From an uncultured Clostridia bacterium (GTDB taxonomy: Bacteria; Bacillota; Clostridia; Christensenellales; Borkfalkiaceae), in NCBI GenBank assembly GCA_947632015.1, contig CANRNP010000008.1:1-47416 (forward strand): a DNA stretch of 47,416 nt, in the 5' to 3' direction. Numbering within the stretch: the stretch's first letter is position 1; each line of letters begins with the position of its first letter. The translations under genes and the position numbers were made by a program. The notes beneath the pieces are model-generated. The model did not search any database. It saw nothing but the letters and a program-made list of their open reading frames with translations, and was not told where the DNA came from. This document shows positions 8,215 to 17,703 of the stretch, in pieces.

Positions 8215-10683
8215 TTACGATTCTTTCTTCCTGGTAACGATGAGGGTCACGACGACCGCCGCCGCCGCGAGGACGATCCCGCCCACGCCGACGCCGATGC
8301 CGATCGCAAGCCCCGCTCCGTTGCCGTTTCCGCCGAAGGAGACGACGCCCGTGTGATCGGCGCTGAAATCCGCCTGCGTTACGTCGAGGGCGAAGATCTC
8401 CACCGAGCCGTCTTTGGTGAGCACGCTCACGACATAGGTGCCGGGGTCGTAAACGTCCATCGCGTTCCCGTCTGCGATCGTCATCTTGGAGACGCCGCGT
8501 TCGAGAAGCTGGTACGCCGTAACGGAATAGACGATGTAATCCGCGCTGTCGCCGAAGGAATAGCGGAGCTGGCGTCTTTCGAAGGATTTCCGCACGACGA
8601 GGGTCACGGGCTTTTCGCTCACGCGGAAGCTGCTCGTCGTAGACTGTCCCGCCGCCGTCTTTACAAAAACGGTGTATTCGCCCGTCTCGCCAAAGAGCAA
8701 AGTTTCGGGCGCGGCGGTTTCGGAAGCGATCTGTTTGCCGTCCTTATAGAGCTTATATTCGGTGACGGGCGCAACGGAGACCACTTCGAGCGAGAGATGA
8801 TACTCGCCCTTTTTCCAGCCGTCCTTCGAAGGAGTGATGTTGAGAACGGGCGCGGACGGGTCGATGGTACCGACGGTGACGGTATCCGAATAGGTGACGC
8901 CGAGCCCCGAAGTGACGACGATGAAGTAAACGCCGTTCTCCGTCGCCTCAAAGGTGCCGTTGAGCTTATAGGGGCGGTCGAGGACGATCTCGTGCGTCTC
9001 GCCGTATTCGCCGAGGCGGTACGACCAGCTCGCGATGCCGCTGTCCGCCAGCGCTTCCACGCAGACCGTAACGGCGCCCGTCGTGTAATTTTCGGAGGCA
9101 AGGTAAGCCTTGAACTCCTTGATGTCGGTGACGGAGACGAGGAGCGGAGCGCTCGTGCCGCCCGCGTTGATCTGCACGATGCGGAATTGCGAGACGCCGA
9201 GTTCTTTCTCCCAGGCAAGCTCGTAGGAGCCGTCCTCGCCGATCTTCTCCCCGTCTACCATCTCCTCATAGAGGAGCTGTAACGGTTTTTCCGCATTGTA
9301 GAGCTGGATCTTCGCTCCTGCCGCAACGCTCGTGAGGGTGATGGAAGTATCTTCCATGCCGACGATCGAGGGCCCTTGGGGAGCCGCGGGAGCCGCGGGA
9401 AGTTCCACCGACATGGGCTGGACGGCGATGAAGCAGATCGTGGGCTCGTTCTCGGAGCCAACCTGCGTCATGTGGATATCCACTTTGCCGTTGCCGTCGG
9501 GTTTTACGTTCTCGAACACCGTGAAGCCCTTGCTCGACCCGATGAGCATCGTATCCGACCCGACGACTTTATCGTTAAAGGTGATATTTACGGTACGTCC
9601 GTGCCAGTGGGAGAGGGTGCCGAACCAAACGCGGTAACTTTCCGAAGCGTTGAGCCCGGAGAGCATGTAGCCCATATCGTAGGCGCCCACGCTGCTGCCC
9701 GTCCACACAAAGCTGTTGTAGGGGAAGGTCGCGTCGCCGGGGGCGTTGTGCGCCGCCGCGGTGTAAATGCCCCAGTCGCCGCCCTTCGTCGTTTTGCGGT
9801 CGGGCGTGCCGTAGTTGATGAGGCTCTCTCCGTAATAATCGAAGATCGTCTGGTTGTACGAATAGTAGCCGTCCACCGTTTCTGGTTCGGAAAAGAGCGG
9901 ATCGGCAACGTCGTAGGACCCGCAGTTGATGAAGTAGACGAGACCTTCGGGCATGGTGGTGAGGTAGCGCTTTACGGGGATCGTAACGCCCTCCGCCTCG
10001 ACAGTGCCCGTAACGTCGATCGTGGTAAAGTTGACGTTGACGCCCGTGCCCGCATTGATCGGATCGTACGAGATCGGGAGTTCTTGCGTCGTGCCGTCGG
10101 AATAGTGCGCCGTGGCGTTTTCGAGTTCCTCTTCTAAAAGAGCGCCGTAGGAGACGACCTGACCGAGAGAATAATCCGCCGTCATGAGCACCTTGCTGTC
10201 TTTCGCGGTGATGAGCACGCCGCAGAGCGCGCCGTCATATTCGACCGCGACCGTCGTATCCGCCAGATTTTCGGAAACGGAGACGACGCAGTTGCCGCTC
10301 TTTCCCGCGAGGGAAACGGATTTCCCCGCCACGGTGAGCGTTTTGCCTTCCTCCGCTTTGAGCGCAACGGCGATCTGGTACTCTCCCGCCGCGGAGACGG
10401 TGAAGGTGTATGCCGCGCCCGTGCCGTAAGAGGCGAAGAGGGTGCTCCCTAAGGTAACTTCCCCTTCGCGGGTGACCTGGGCGCCCTTTGCGGCGAGCCC
10501 CAGCGCGCCGTCTAAGGCGATGGCGTCCGCATTCGCGCCGACGTCTATAAACGCTTCGACGGAGGGTGCGGCTGCAAGCGCCTCACGGGCGGGAGCGACC
10601 CCGCACACGAGCGCTCCGCCGAGACAGAGCGCGGCGGCGCCCGAAAGAAGCGCGATCATCTTTTTTCCGTTCTTTCCGTTCAT
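8215..10683 (-). CDS. Surface protein with malectin-like module and C-terminal membrane anchor
   Basis: An 822-residue extracellular protein without a recognisable catalytic site. The N-terminal signal peptide (MNGKNGKKMIALLSGAAAL...) is followed by a sugar-binding-like sandwich, a bacterial Ig-like domain, a malectin/galactose-binding-like module that starts VYFINCGSYD near residue 251, and further Ig-like repeats. It ends in a single hydrophobic helix (IGVGVGGIVLAAAAVVVTLI) and a basic tail RKKES, so it is held in the membrane. The start is the ATG at 10683, with AGGAGG ten bases upstream, and it overlaps the stop of the preceding GH30 reading frame by four bases (ATGA). The same module type and the same anchor occur in GH30, so the two probably act together at the cell surface. 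Glycan binding is inferred from fold resemblance. Confidence 0.82.
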   Translation of the reverse strand: MNGKNGKKMIALLSGAAALCLGGALVCGVAPAREALAAAPSVEAFIDVGANADAIALDGALGLAAKGAQVTREGEVTLGSTLFASYGTGAAYTFTVSAAGEYQIAVALKAEEGKTLTVAGKSVSLAGKSGNCVVSVSENLADTTVAVEYDGALCGVLITAKDSKVLMTADYSLGQVVSYGALLEEELENATAHYSDGTTQELPISYDPINAGTGVNVNFTTIDVTGTVEAEGVTIPVKRYLTTMPEGLVYFINCGSYDVADPLFSEPETVDGYYSYNQTIFDYYGESLINYGTPDRKTTKGGDWGIYTAAAHNAPGDATFPYNSFVWTGSSVGAYDMGYMLSGLNASESYRVWFGTLSHWHGRTVNITFNDKVVGSDTMLIGSSKGFTVFENVKPDGNGKVDIHMTQVGSENEPTICFIAVQPMSVELPAAPAAPQGPSIVGMEDTSITLTSVAAGAKIQLYNAEKPLQLLYEEMVDGEKIGEDGSYELAWEKELGVSQFRIVQINAGGTSAPLLVSVTDIKEFKAYLASENYTTGAVTVCVEALADSGIASWSYRLGEYGETHEIVLDRPYKLNGTFEATENGVYFIVVTSGLGVTYSDTVTVGTIDPSAPVLNITPSKDGWKKGEYHLSLEVVSVAPVTEYKLYKDGKQIASETAAPETLLFGETGEYTVFVKTAAGQSTTSSFRVSEKPVTLVVRKSFERRQLRYSFGDSADYIVYSVTAYQLLERGVSKMTIADGNAMDVYDPGTYVVSVLTKDGSVEIFALDVTQADFSADHTGVVSFGGNGNGAGLAIGIGVGVGGIVLAAAAVVVTLIVTRKKES

Positions 10684-12034
10684 GCTTTTTTCCTCCTCTT
10701 GATAACGATCAACGTGCACGCGACTGCCGCTGCGGCGATCGCAACGCAACCGATCACGATGCCGGCGATCATAACGGCGTCCGCGCCGCTCCCTTCGCCC
10801 GCGCCGATCACGCCGCTGCTGCCGCTGCCGCCGCCCAAAGCGGGAGACTGCACGTAGAGCACGACCGTTTCGATTTCCGTGCCGTTTAAGAGATTGAGAT
10901 AGTATTTGCCTGCCTTATCCGCCTTCATCGAAGGGATGGCTTCGTCCTCGCCCGCGCGGTAGAGGGTCGCCTCTACGTCCGCTCTCGCCTTGGCGGTAAC
11001 GGTAACGAGCCCGTCTTTCTCCACGGAAATATCGGCAAGTTGCGCCTTTTCTGCGCCGTAGGAGACGTAGTACACCATTTTTCCGGTGCTCTTGCCGAGC
11101 CCGTTGGTAAAGTAGATCTCGTATTTGCCCTCTTCGTCGAGGGTGAATCTGCTCTCCTCGGTGATCTCGCGGGTGGTGCCGTTGAAGTCGGCATAGAGCT
11201 TGCCGCCCGAAGGGGATTCCGCCGCGTAATCAAGGGTGATCCCGTTCGCGGTGAACGAAATGGTGAAGTCGAGGGCGGGATCGGTGCGGTCGATATTGCC
11301 GACGGTAAAGGTGCGTTCGTATTCGAAGCCCGCGTTCGTAACGATCTTCACAGTATGTTCGCCGTTCTCGGTCGCGGTGACGGTATATTTGCCGTCTGCC
11401 GCGGTCGCCTTCACGCCGTCGATTTCAACCTGCGCGACGCCGCTCACGGCGGTCGGCGTAAGGGTGATGACGACGTTCTCATCCGTCCATTCCTCGGTGG
11501 AATATTCCGCACCGTAATCGACGGCGTCGATATTTGCGATGTTGAAGGTCTTTACGCGCGTGTTGTCTTCGGAGACGAGGGTCACGCGGTATTCGCCGTT
11601 CGCCTTCGCGCGGAAGTAGAAGCCTTCGAGAAGGTTATAGTTGGTTCCGTCGGGAGAAGTGAGGGTGAACGAGGTGATGCTTTGGGTAACGTGCGGGACA
11701 AAGCGGACCGTCGTCGTTTCGCCGTCGCGCACAAAGTCCTCTTCACACAAGATCTCGAAGTCGAGTTTCGCATTCACCCCTGCCGAGAGCACGAGTTCGG
11801 GGGAAGGATCGGTCCCGTTTTCGCCAGCCGAAACCGCCTGCGTGATATGCAATTCGTAGGAATCTTCGGGCAGATAGTCGGCGACGGAGATCGTCTCAGT
11901 CTCCGCTTCGGGCTTGAAGGAGCCCGTCATCACGTTGTTCTCGTCGTAGAGGTAGACGGTCGCATTTGTTTTGAGCCCGGAGAGGGTCACTTCGCCGTTA
12001 CGCTCGATGTCCGTCTTGTCGGCGGTGACCGCTC
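10680..12034 (-). CDS. 3' part of frameshifted GH30 gene: Ig-like repeats and membrane anchor
   Basis: This is the downstream part of the GH30 gene, in a different frame. Open reading in this frame becomes protein-like at codon 12032 (AVTADKTDIERNGEVTLSG). It carries repeated Ig-like units, a glycine/serine linker, a membrane helix (MIAGIVIGCVAIAAAAVACT) and the basic tail KRRKKA. It has no signal peptide, ribosome binding site or plausible start of its own, and its composition continues the upstream protein, so I read it as the anchor region of one roughly 1,690-residue protein. The stop overlaps the next start as ATGA. If the frameshift is real, the enzyme would be released without an anchor and this part would not be made. 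Confidence 0.75.
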
Positions 12035-15000
12035 TTCGGCTTTCAGCGCGGGGGTCGTGGAATACACCTTGATGAAGCCGACTTGCGCGCCGTCGCCAAA
12101 GCTCTGCCGGCATCTTACGACGAGCTCGCCGTTTGCATCCGCCTTGACGTTTTCGCCCTCGAACGATTCCGTAATGGGATTCGCGTTTTGGATCAAGATC
12201 ACGTTGCCGACCTTCGTCTCATTTACGAGAACGTCGAACTCACGGGTACTCCATTTCTCACAATGCCCCGCTACTTCGATACGAAGGGGCTCATCTTTCT
12301 TGAAACCGGTCATCTTATACTCGACATACTTCTTGTCGGAGCCGTCTAAGCCTTCGCGGATGGACCACTTGTTCTCCTTGTCGTTCGCCCAGTTGACGCC
12401 GTTATTGTAGTTGTTGCCGACGTAGCCCCAGCTCGTGCCCGCCTTAGCGTCTGCGCCGAACTCTCTGTCGTGCGTGGTAGTCTGTTTGGAGCCAAGCTGG
12501 GTGGCGTCGTCGGGAGGAGTGCCGCCTTCCTTAATGTAGCCGCAGTCGATGTTGTAGTAGAGCTGCGAGCCGCCCTCCTGCATCCAGCGGTAGGTGTAGT
12601 AGCAGTTGACGCCGTTGCGGAAGGAGAATGTCGCCTTCGCCTCCTGGTTGACGGAGAGGCTCGTGATGTCCACGGTCACCTTCGCGTCCTCATAGGAGAG
12701 CGTTTCGTGCGTTTCGTCGGTATAGTAAAGTTCAAAGGATTTTTCGGCAAGTTCTGCAAAGATGTCCTCACCGATGAAGATGTCCTCCCGCATGCCCGCA
12801 TAAGTGCTGAGGTCGGAGGCGCCTTCGGTATAGAGCGGAAGTTTCACGTCCGGTTCGGTGATCGCGATGAGCGAGAGCAGAGCGCTCTTGCCGTCCTCTC
12901 CCGAATTCTCGACGCTGACCTTCACGATCTCGTTATCCTGCGCCGTTTCGAGGTCGAAGTAGAGCGCATTATAGGTGAACTCGTTGAGCGTGGCTTCTTT
13001 TTCCACGCTTCCGACCTTCGCCTTCACGGTGCGTTCTCCCCAGCCGTCCTCGCCGCCGAAGAAGCCGATCACGACCCGATAGCTTCCCGCTTCGGGAATG
13101 GTGAAGGTGTATTCGAGGGTGGATTCGGACGATCTTTCGGCGGGCCACATGGAGCTCATCGCGTCATCGGGACCGTAATAAGCCTCGGTGAAGGTGCCCG
13201 TATAGCCCCAACGGCATTCCGTGAAGGGGTCTGCCGCCAAGGCTTGGTCGGAACTGCTCTGCAAGGTGCCGAGCACAGCGCCCTTCGAAAGGGTGTAGGG
13301 ATCGGAAGTGCCGCAGTCGACAAAGTAGAGCACGCCCTCCGTCGCTTCCAGAGAGATCATCTTCAAAGCGGATTCGGGAGAGATCACGCGGTCGGAACCG
13401 TCCGTCGCCACAATGCGGAAACGGAGATCTTTGCCCGCGAAGCCGAAACTGCCCTCGCCGTCCTCGGCGAATGCGTCGTCGGGCTCCTTCCAGACGCCCT
13501 TTTCATAGACCTCGACGGAAAAGTCGAAGCCGTCGAACCCCTCTGCCGTGTAGCTGAACTTCACTTCGCCGTTGAAGCCGATCGCGTTTTCAATGAAGAG
13601 CTTTTGCTCGCTCGCGTCGATGTCGTGCGAGGTGTAGATCACCGCGCCGTCGAGGTTGGACCAAGAGCCTTTTGTGCCCTCTGCCGCCTTTACATACACG
13701 GTGTGCCAGCCCTCTTCGAGGGTGTTGTTGCGGTAGACGAGCTTGCCCGTCTCTTTCGTCGCCGAATAGATGTCCACATGCTCCGTCGCCTCCGCGGTAT
13801 CGGGATCGCTGTCGATGTAGATGTCGACCGCGCCCGAATCGCTCTTTGCGAGGAACAGAAGCCCGATGCCCGTACCGTAGAAGCGGTATGCAAGACAGCC
13901 GTCTTTCGAATAGGAGGTCTGACCGAAATATTTTCCGTCGCCGCCGTTTGCGGAGAAGCCCGTCTGGTAGAACTGTTCGGTGTCGCCGTTCTCTTCGATC
14001 GCAGTCTTGATCGCCGCGGCATTGCTCATGGGCTGCATCGCGCTCTCGTCGACGAAGTACCCTGCGCCCTTTTGGCTCTTGCCGTGGATGACGTACGTCG
14101 TGACGGAGTAGTCCGAAACGCTGTCCGTGAGGCTGCTGCCCGTGGTGGAGACCGCTTCGTGCTTCCAGTTGTTGTTCTTATCGGTATAGATCTTCTCCAC
14201 CGACTGCGCGGCAAAGCCGTCGAAATCGAGGGTGAAGGTCTCGCCCGAACTGCTGTTATTCTGCTTTACGACAACGAGCGTTTCGCCGTCGGGAGAAACT
14301 GCCGCCATCGTGTTGTCCTCGTTGACGTCCACGAAATGATAGCCGGGGCGGATGTATTTGGTGTATTGTCCGCTGAGGTAGTATGCCTTGGAGAGGACGA
14401 AATCCTGATAGGTGAGCCCCATGGAGGCAAGGTCTACGCCCTGCGCCTCCGCCTCTTCCTGCGTGTAATAGACGCCCTGGATGAGACCGTAGTTGGTGCC
14501 GCCCTTCATCTGACCGACCATGTCCTCCATGCCCTGCCAAAAGACGTAGGCGTCCACGCCGCCGTGTTTTACGGTGTCGATGATGGACTGCGTGTACTTG
14601 AAGCCCGTCTTTACCGAATCGGGATCGTACTCGGCTTCGCCGTTGTCGGCGCCTTCCGACCAGCAGATCTCGGACATGTAGATCTCTTTGCCGTCTGCCT
14701 TCGCGGCGCGGTAGAAGCGCTGTGCGCCGCTTACGTCGTACGAGTAGATATGATAGGTATAGCGATCCGCGCCCCTTACGATGTCCGCGCCGGAAACGGG
14801 GTTGCCCTCGCTGTCCGCCGTGTTATAAGAGGTCGCCGAGCCGTACTGCTCCCATGCGACGTCGGTATTCGTCTCGTCGCCCCAGTTATAGGGAACGTCG
14901 AGCCCGCGCTCTTCCATCCCTTCCCGAAGGAGATGCAAGACCTGCACCTTCTGCTGCGGGGAGAAGTAGCAACCCTCCTGGTCGCCGTTCGTGCCCCAGA

Positions 15001-15754
15001 AGTAGGAGCCCGATTCGTTGAACGGTTGCAGGTTTTGCAGGATGAAGCCCTGCGACGTGAGGTATTCATAGACGTCGAGGAAGTAATCCACGAAGTCCTG
15101 ATTGTACAGGGAATCGAGGTTCTGCCCTCCGCCTGCGCCGCCCGAAGAACAACCGGAAATGGTCATCCAGTAGGGAGGCGAGTTGGAGTAATACTCGCTG
15201 ATGTAGTCGTTTTGTCCGTTTTCGCCGTGCTCGTTCTGGATCCAGTCGAGCACCCAGAGCTGACGGTGATCGGGGACCTGCGTCCAGGAGAGGGTCTCTC
15301 CGTTCTCGCCGACCCAAGCGTAGTCGCCGAGGGTCGTCTCGGTATAGTCGTGTCCCGAAGGGTCCTGCTTCGTCTCCTGCGTGGCGCTGCGCCAGCCGGG
15401 GGTATTGCGGTCGTCGGACATATGGGTGTGCGCGGGATCGTCGCCGCCGCCCACGTTGTAGCGGGCGATGTTCAGATTCAGCCCGCTCTCTCCGTAGAGC
15501 GCTTCCGCGATCTCTTCGCGTTTTTCCTTGCCCGTAGAGCCCTTCCTCGTCCAGTCGCCGATCTCCGTAGCCCACCACGAAAGGGAGAGCCCCCAGCCGT
15601 CGAACTCTTGAAGCTGTTTTTCAAGGTTTACGCTGTAACGGTTGGCGGAAGCGCCCGCAACGGGAAGGGACGCGATGCCGCCTGCCGCAGTGCCCGCAAA
15701 GAGCAACGAGCATGTGAGAAGCGCCGCCGTCCTTTTCCAAGAATTTCTTTTCAT
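11987..15754 (-). CDS. Secreted GH30 glycosidase (endo-beta-1,6-galactanase-like), frameshifted near its 3' end
   Basis: A 1,255-residue reading frame with a signal peptide ending near VAGASA. Residues 35-560 are a GH30 (beta/alpha)8 barrel plus side sandwich. EFDGWGLSLSWWA, ARYNVGGGDDP, LQPFNESGSYFW (acid/base Glu 247) and YMSEICWSEG (nucleophile Glu 362) match the branch that includes endo-beta-1,6-galactanases. Two malectin-like modules follow: one begins VLYFVDCGTSDP near 806 and another YYNIDCGYIKEG near 1065. The original frame ends in an unrelated tail (SPPTRRTSSVTAK) after codon GAG at 12034-12032; the expected sequence continues in the -1 frame. No slippery heptamer is visible at the junction, so a one-base loss or an assembly error is likelier than programmed frameshifting. 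AGAGGTGA precedes the ATG. With GH35 and GH43 it should attack beta-1,6-galactan side chains of arabinogalactan. Confidence 0.85.
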   Translation of the reverse strand: MKRNSWKRTAALLTCSLLFAGTAAGGIASLPVAGASANRYSVNLEKQLQEFDGWGLSLSWWATEIGDWTRKGSTGKEKREEIAEALYGESGLNLNIARYNVGGGDDPAHTHMSDDRNTPGWRSATQETKQDPSGHDYTETTLGDYAWVGENGETLSWTQVPDHRQLWVLDWIQNEHGENGQNDYISEYYSNSPPYWMTISGCSSGGAGGGQNLDSLYNQDFVDYFLDVYEYLTSQGFILQNLQPFNESGSYFWGTNGDQEGCYFSPQQKVQVLHLLREGMEERGLDVPYNWGDETNTDVAWEQYGSATSYNTADSEGNPVSGADIVRGADRYTYHIYSYDVSGAQRFYRAAKADGKEIYMSEICWSEGADNGEAEYDPDSVKTGFKYTQSIIDTVKHGGVDAYVFWQGMEDMVGQMKGGTNYGLIQGVYYTQEEAEAQGVDLASMGLTYQDFVLSKAYYLSGQYTKYIRPGYHFVDVNEDNTMAAVSPDGETLVVVKQNNSSSGETFTLDFDGFAAQSVEKIYTDKNNNWKHEAVSTTGSSLTDSVSDYSVTTYVIHGKSQKGAGYFVDESAMQPMSNAAAIKTAIEENGDTEQFYQTGFSANGGDGKYFGQTSYSKDGCLAYRFYGTGIGLLFLAKSDSGAVDIYIDSDPDTAEATEHVDIYSATKETGKLVYRNNTLEEGWHTVYVKAAEGTKGSWSNLDGAVIYTSHDIDASEQKLFIENAIGFNGEVKFSYTAEGFDGFDFSVEVYEKGVWKEPDDAFAEDGEGSFGFAGKDLRFRIVATDGSDRVISPESALKMISLEATEGVLYFVDCGTSDPYTLSKGAVLGTLQSSSDQALAADPFTECRWGYTGTFTEAYYGPDDAMSSMWPAERSSESTLEYTFTIPEAGSYRVVIGFFGGEDGWGERTVKAKVGSVEKEATLNEFTYNALYFDLETAQDNEIVKVSVENSGEDGKSALLSLIAITEPDVKLPLYTEGASDLSTYAGMREDIFIGEDIFAELAEKSFELYYTDETHETLSYEDAKVTVDITSLSVNQEAKATFSFRNGVNCYYTYRWMQEGGSQLYYNIDCGYIKEGGTPPDDATQLGSKQTTTHDREFGADAKAGTSWGYVGNNYNNGVNWANDKENKWSIREGLDGSDKKYVEYKMTGFKKDEPLRIEVAGHCEKWSTREFDVLVNETKVGNVILIQNANPITESFEGENVKADANGELVVRCRQSFGDGAQVGFIKVYSTTPALKAEERSPPTRRTSSVTAK

Positions 15755-15780
15755 AATTCACCTCTAAGATGGTAATGGTA

Positions 15781-16692
15781 TCAACCCTTCACGGCAGAGA
15801 ACACGATGGAGCCGATGATCTTCTTCTGGAATGCCGCAAACACGATGATGATGGGCACGAGAGAGAGAAGAGACGCCGCCAAAACGCCGGGGATCTCGCG
15901 GGTGGACCCGCCCGATCCGCTCAATCTGTTGACGAGAAGAGGAAGCGTGAGCCAGTTTCTGTCGCCGATGAAGAGCAACGGACCGAGGAAGTCGTTCCAG
16001 TTGCCGATGAACGACAGGATCGCCTGCGTCGCGATCGCGGGCATCACGAGGGGAAGAAGCACGGAGAGGAAGGTGCGGGTATAGCCTGCGCCGTCGAGCC
16101 GCGCCGCTTCGGTAATGCTGTCCGGTATTCCGTAGAAGAATTGCCTCAAAAAGAATACCGTTGAAATAGAGCCGAAGAATTTGGGAATGATGACGGCGAG
16201 CGGACCGTTCGTGAGGTTCATTTCGCCGTACAACCAAGCCTGCGGCAACATGATGACCGCGAACGGGATCATCATCGTGCCGAGCATGATGAGGAATACG
16301 ATGTCTTTCCCGAAGAATCTCAGCTTCGCGAACGCATAGGCGGCAAACGCGGAAACAATGATCTGCACGATGACGACGGGGATCGTCGTCAGAATGCTGT
16401 TGCCGAAACCGCGGATGATGCCGCCCTCCATGAGACGGTTGCAGTCGTTCCACATGGAGACGAAACTTTGAAGGGTCCATTCATGCGGGAAGAAGGTCGT
16501 ATAGATCTCGGTATGGGGCTTCAACGTAGCGAATACCATCCAGATGAAGGGAAGAAGCATGATCACCGCGCCCAAAGCGAGCAGGATCGTTATCACGATG
16601 TCCGCAATGAGTTTGGGCGTAACGTGGAAGGAAGGCTTTTTCGCTTCGGTTGCCGCAACGGCGGCTTCGTTTTCGAGGATCTCGTTTTCCAT
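15781..16692 (-). CDS. Carbohydrate ABC transporter permease (CUT1, MalG type)
   Basis: Inner-membrane permease of a sugar importer, 303 residues with six predicted helices. The cytoplasmic loop that docks the ATPase is clear: EAARLDGAGYTRTFLSVLLP. A hydrophilic N-terminus (MENEILENEA...) precedes the first helix. I chose the ATG at 16692, with GGAGGAG upstream; the longer open frame to 16773 runs inside the preceding gene. Only two bases separate it from the stop of the partner permease. With the binding protein and MalF-like subunit it forms a CUT1 importer, a class that takes up oligosaccharides. The operon has no ATPase gene. Confidence 0.94.
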   Translation of the reverse strand: MENEILENEAAVAATEAKKPSFHVTPKLIADIVITILLALGAVIMLLPFIWMVFATLKPHTEIYTTFFPHEWTLQSFVSMWNDCNRLMEGGIIRGFGNSILTTIPVVIVQIIVSAFAAYAFAKLRFFGKDIVFLIMLGTMMIPFAVIMLPQAWLYGEMNLTNGPLAVIIPKFFGSISTVFFLRQFFYGIPDSITEAARLDGAGYTRTFLSVLLPLVMPAIATQAILSFIGNWNDFLGPLLFIGDRNWLTLPLLVNRLSGSGGSTREIPGVLAASLLSLVPIIIVFAAFQKKIIGSIVFSAVKG

Positions 16693-16694
16693 GA

Positions 16695-17684
16695 TCAGTC
16701 CTCCTCCCTTTTTCTTCTGTCGACGTACATCTGGATCGCCGTGATGATGAAGATGAAGAACGCCAGGATCCATGCGCCCGTAGAGGCGAGGCCAAGGTTC
16801 TTCTGCCCGAAGAAGTAATACACGAATCCGACCGCCGTCATGCCGTCCGGATTCCCGTCGCCGAGGAGGATGAACGGCTCGTTGAACATTTGCAGCGAGC
16901 CCATGAGCCCGGTGACGAACAGGTAGAAGATGGTGGGATAGAGCGCGGGCAGGGTGATCTTCATGAGGATCGTCCAGCTGTTCGCGCCGTCGATCTTCGC
17001 CGCCTCGATCTGGTCGGGCGAGACCGATTGCAACCCCGCGATGAACATCAGCGTCGTGTAGCCGACCCCCTTCCAGACAAGGAGCAGGTTGACGGTGAAC
17101 GCCGCGCCCGCGCGGGAGTCGAGAAGCATCAAACTATCCGTTGCGCCGTTTTTCATAAAGAGCTGGTCGATGGTGCCGCCGTACTTGAACAGGTTTTGCC
17201 AGACGATCGATACCGCGACGATGCTCATGACGCCGGGAAGATAATAGATGACGCGGAATGCCTGCACGCCCTTCATGTTGCGGTTCATTGCGACGGCGAG
17301 GAAGAATCCGAGCACAAGGCAAATGGGCAACTGTATGGCGAAAACAAGCGTGTTGAGGAAAGAGTTCCAGTAGTCGTGCGAATTTAGCCCGCCGAAAATG
17401 GACTGGAACCACTTCCAGCCGACAGGCTCCGATTCGAAGAGAGAGCGCAGTCCGTCCCACTCATAGAACATCGACATGATCGACATGATGAGCGGGATCG
17501 CCGTAAAGACGAGGATCCCGATGACCATCGGGGATATGTAGAGCCAACCGATGAGGTTTTCCTGGCGCTGCAAAGCATGGCTCAAATTCTGTTTGGGCTT
17601 TTTTGACGGCGCCTTCGCCTGCACATCCGCGTCCATCGGAGAAACCGCTTCCACGGCTTCTTGTTCGATGAATTCGTTTTCCAT
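16695..17684 (-). CDS. Carbohydrate ABC transporter permease (CUT1, MalF type)
   Basis: Partner permease of the same importer, 329 residues with six helices after a charged 40-residue N-terminus (MENEFIEQEAVEAVSPMDAD...). LIGWLYISPMVIGILVFTAI begins the first helix, and the ATPase-docking loop reads IEAAKIDGANSWTILMKITLP. The N-terminal MENE motif is shared with the other permease. The start has GGGAG eight bases upstream. The gene follows the binding-protein gene by 19 bases and is tightly joined to the MalG-type gene. Inferred substrates are galacto-oligosaccharides made by the operon's surface enzymes. Confidence 0.94.
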   Translation of the reverse strand: MENEFIEQEAVEAVSPMDADVQAKAPSKKPKQNLSHALQRQENLIGWLYISPMVIGILVFTAIPLIMSIMSMFYEWDGLRSLFESEPVGWKWFQSIFGGLNSHDYWNSFLNTLVFAIQLPICLVLGFFLAVAMNRNMKGVQAFRVIYYLPGVMSIVAVSIVWQNLFKYGGTIDQLFMKNGATDSLMLLDSRAGAAFTVNLLLVWKGVGYTTLMFIAGLQSVSPDQIEAAKIDGANSWTILMKITLPALYPTIFYLFVTGLMGSLQMFNEPFILLGDGNPDGMTAVGFVYYFFGQKNLGLASTGAWILAFFIFIITAIQMYVDRRKREED

Positions 17685-17703
17685 AATTATCTCCCGCTAC
17701 GGA

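Noticed and set aside
12026-12046. Programmed -1 frameshifting in GH30
   Set aside because: No slippery heptamer and no clear downstream pseudoknot; a one-base loss or assembly error explains it more simply.
12470-15775. An 1,101-codon plus-strand open frame opposite GH30
   Set aside because: No domain, no ribosome site, and composition typical of an antisense frame in GC-rich DNA.
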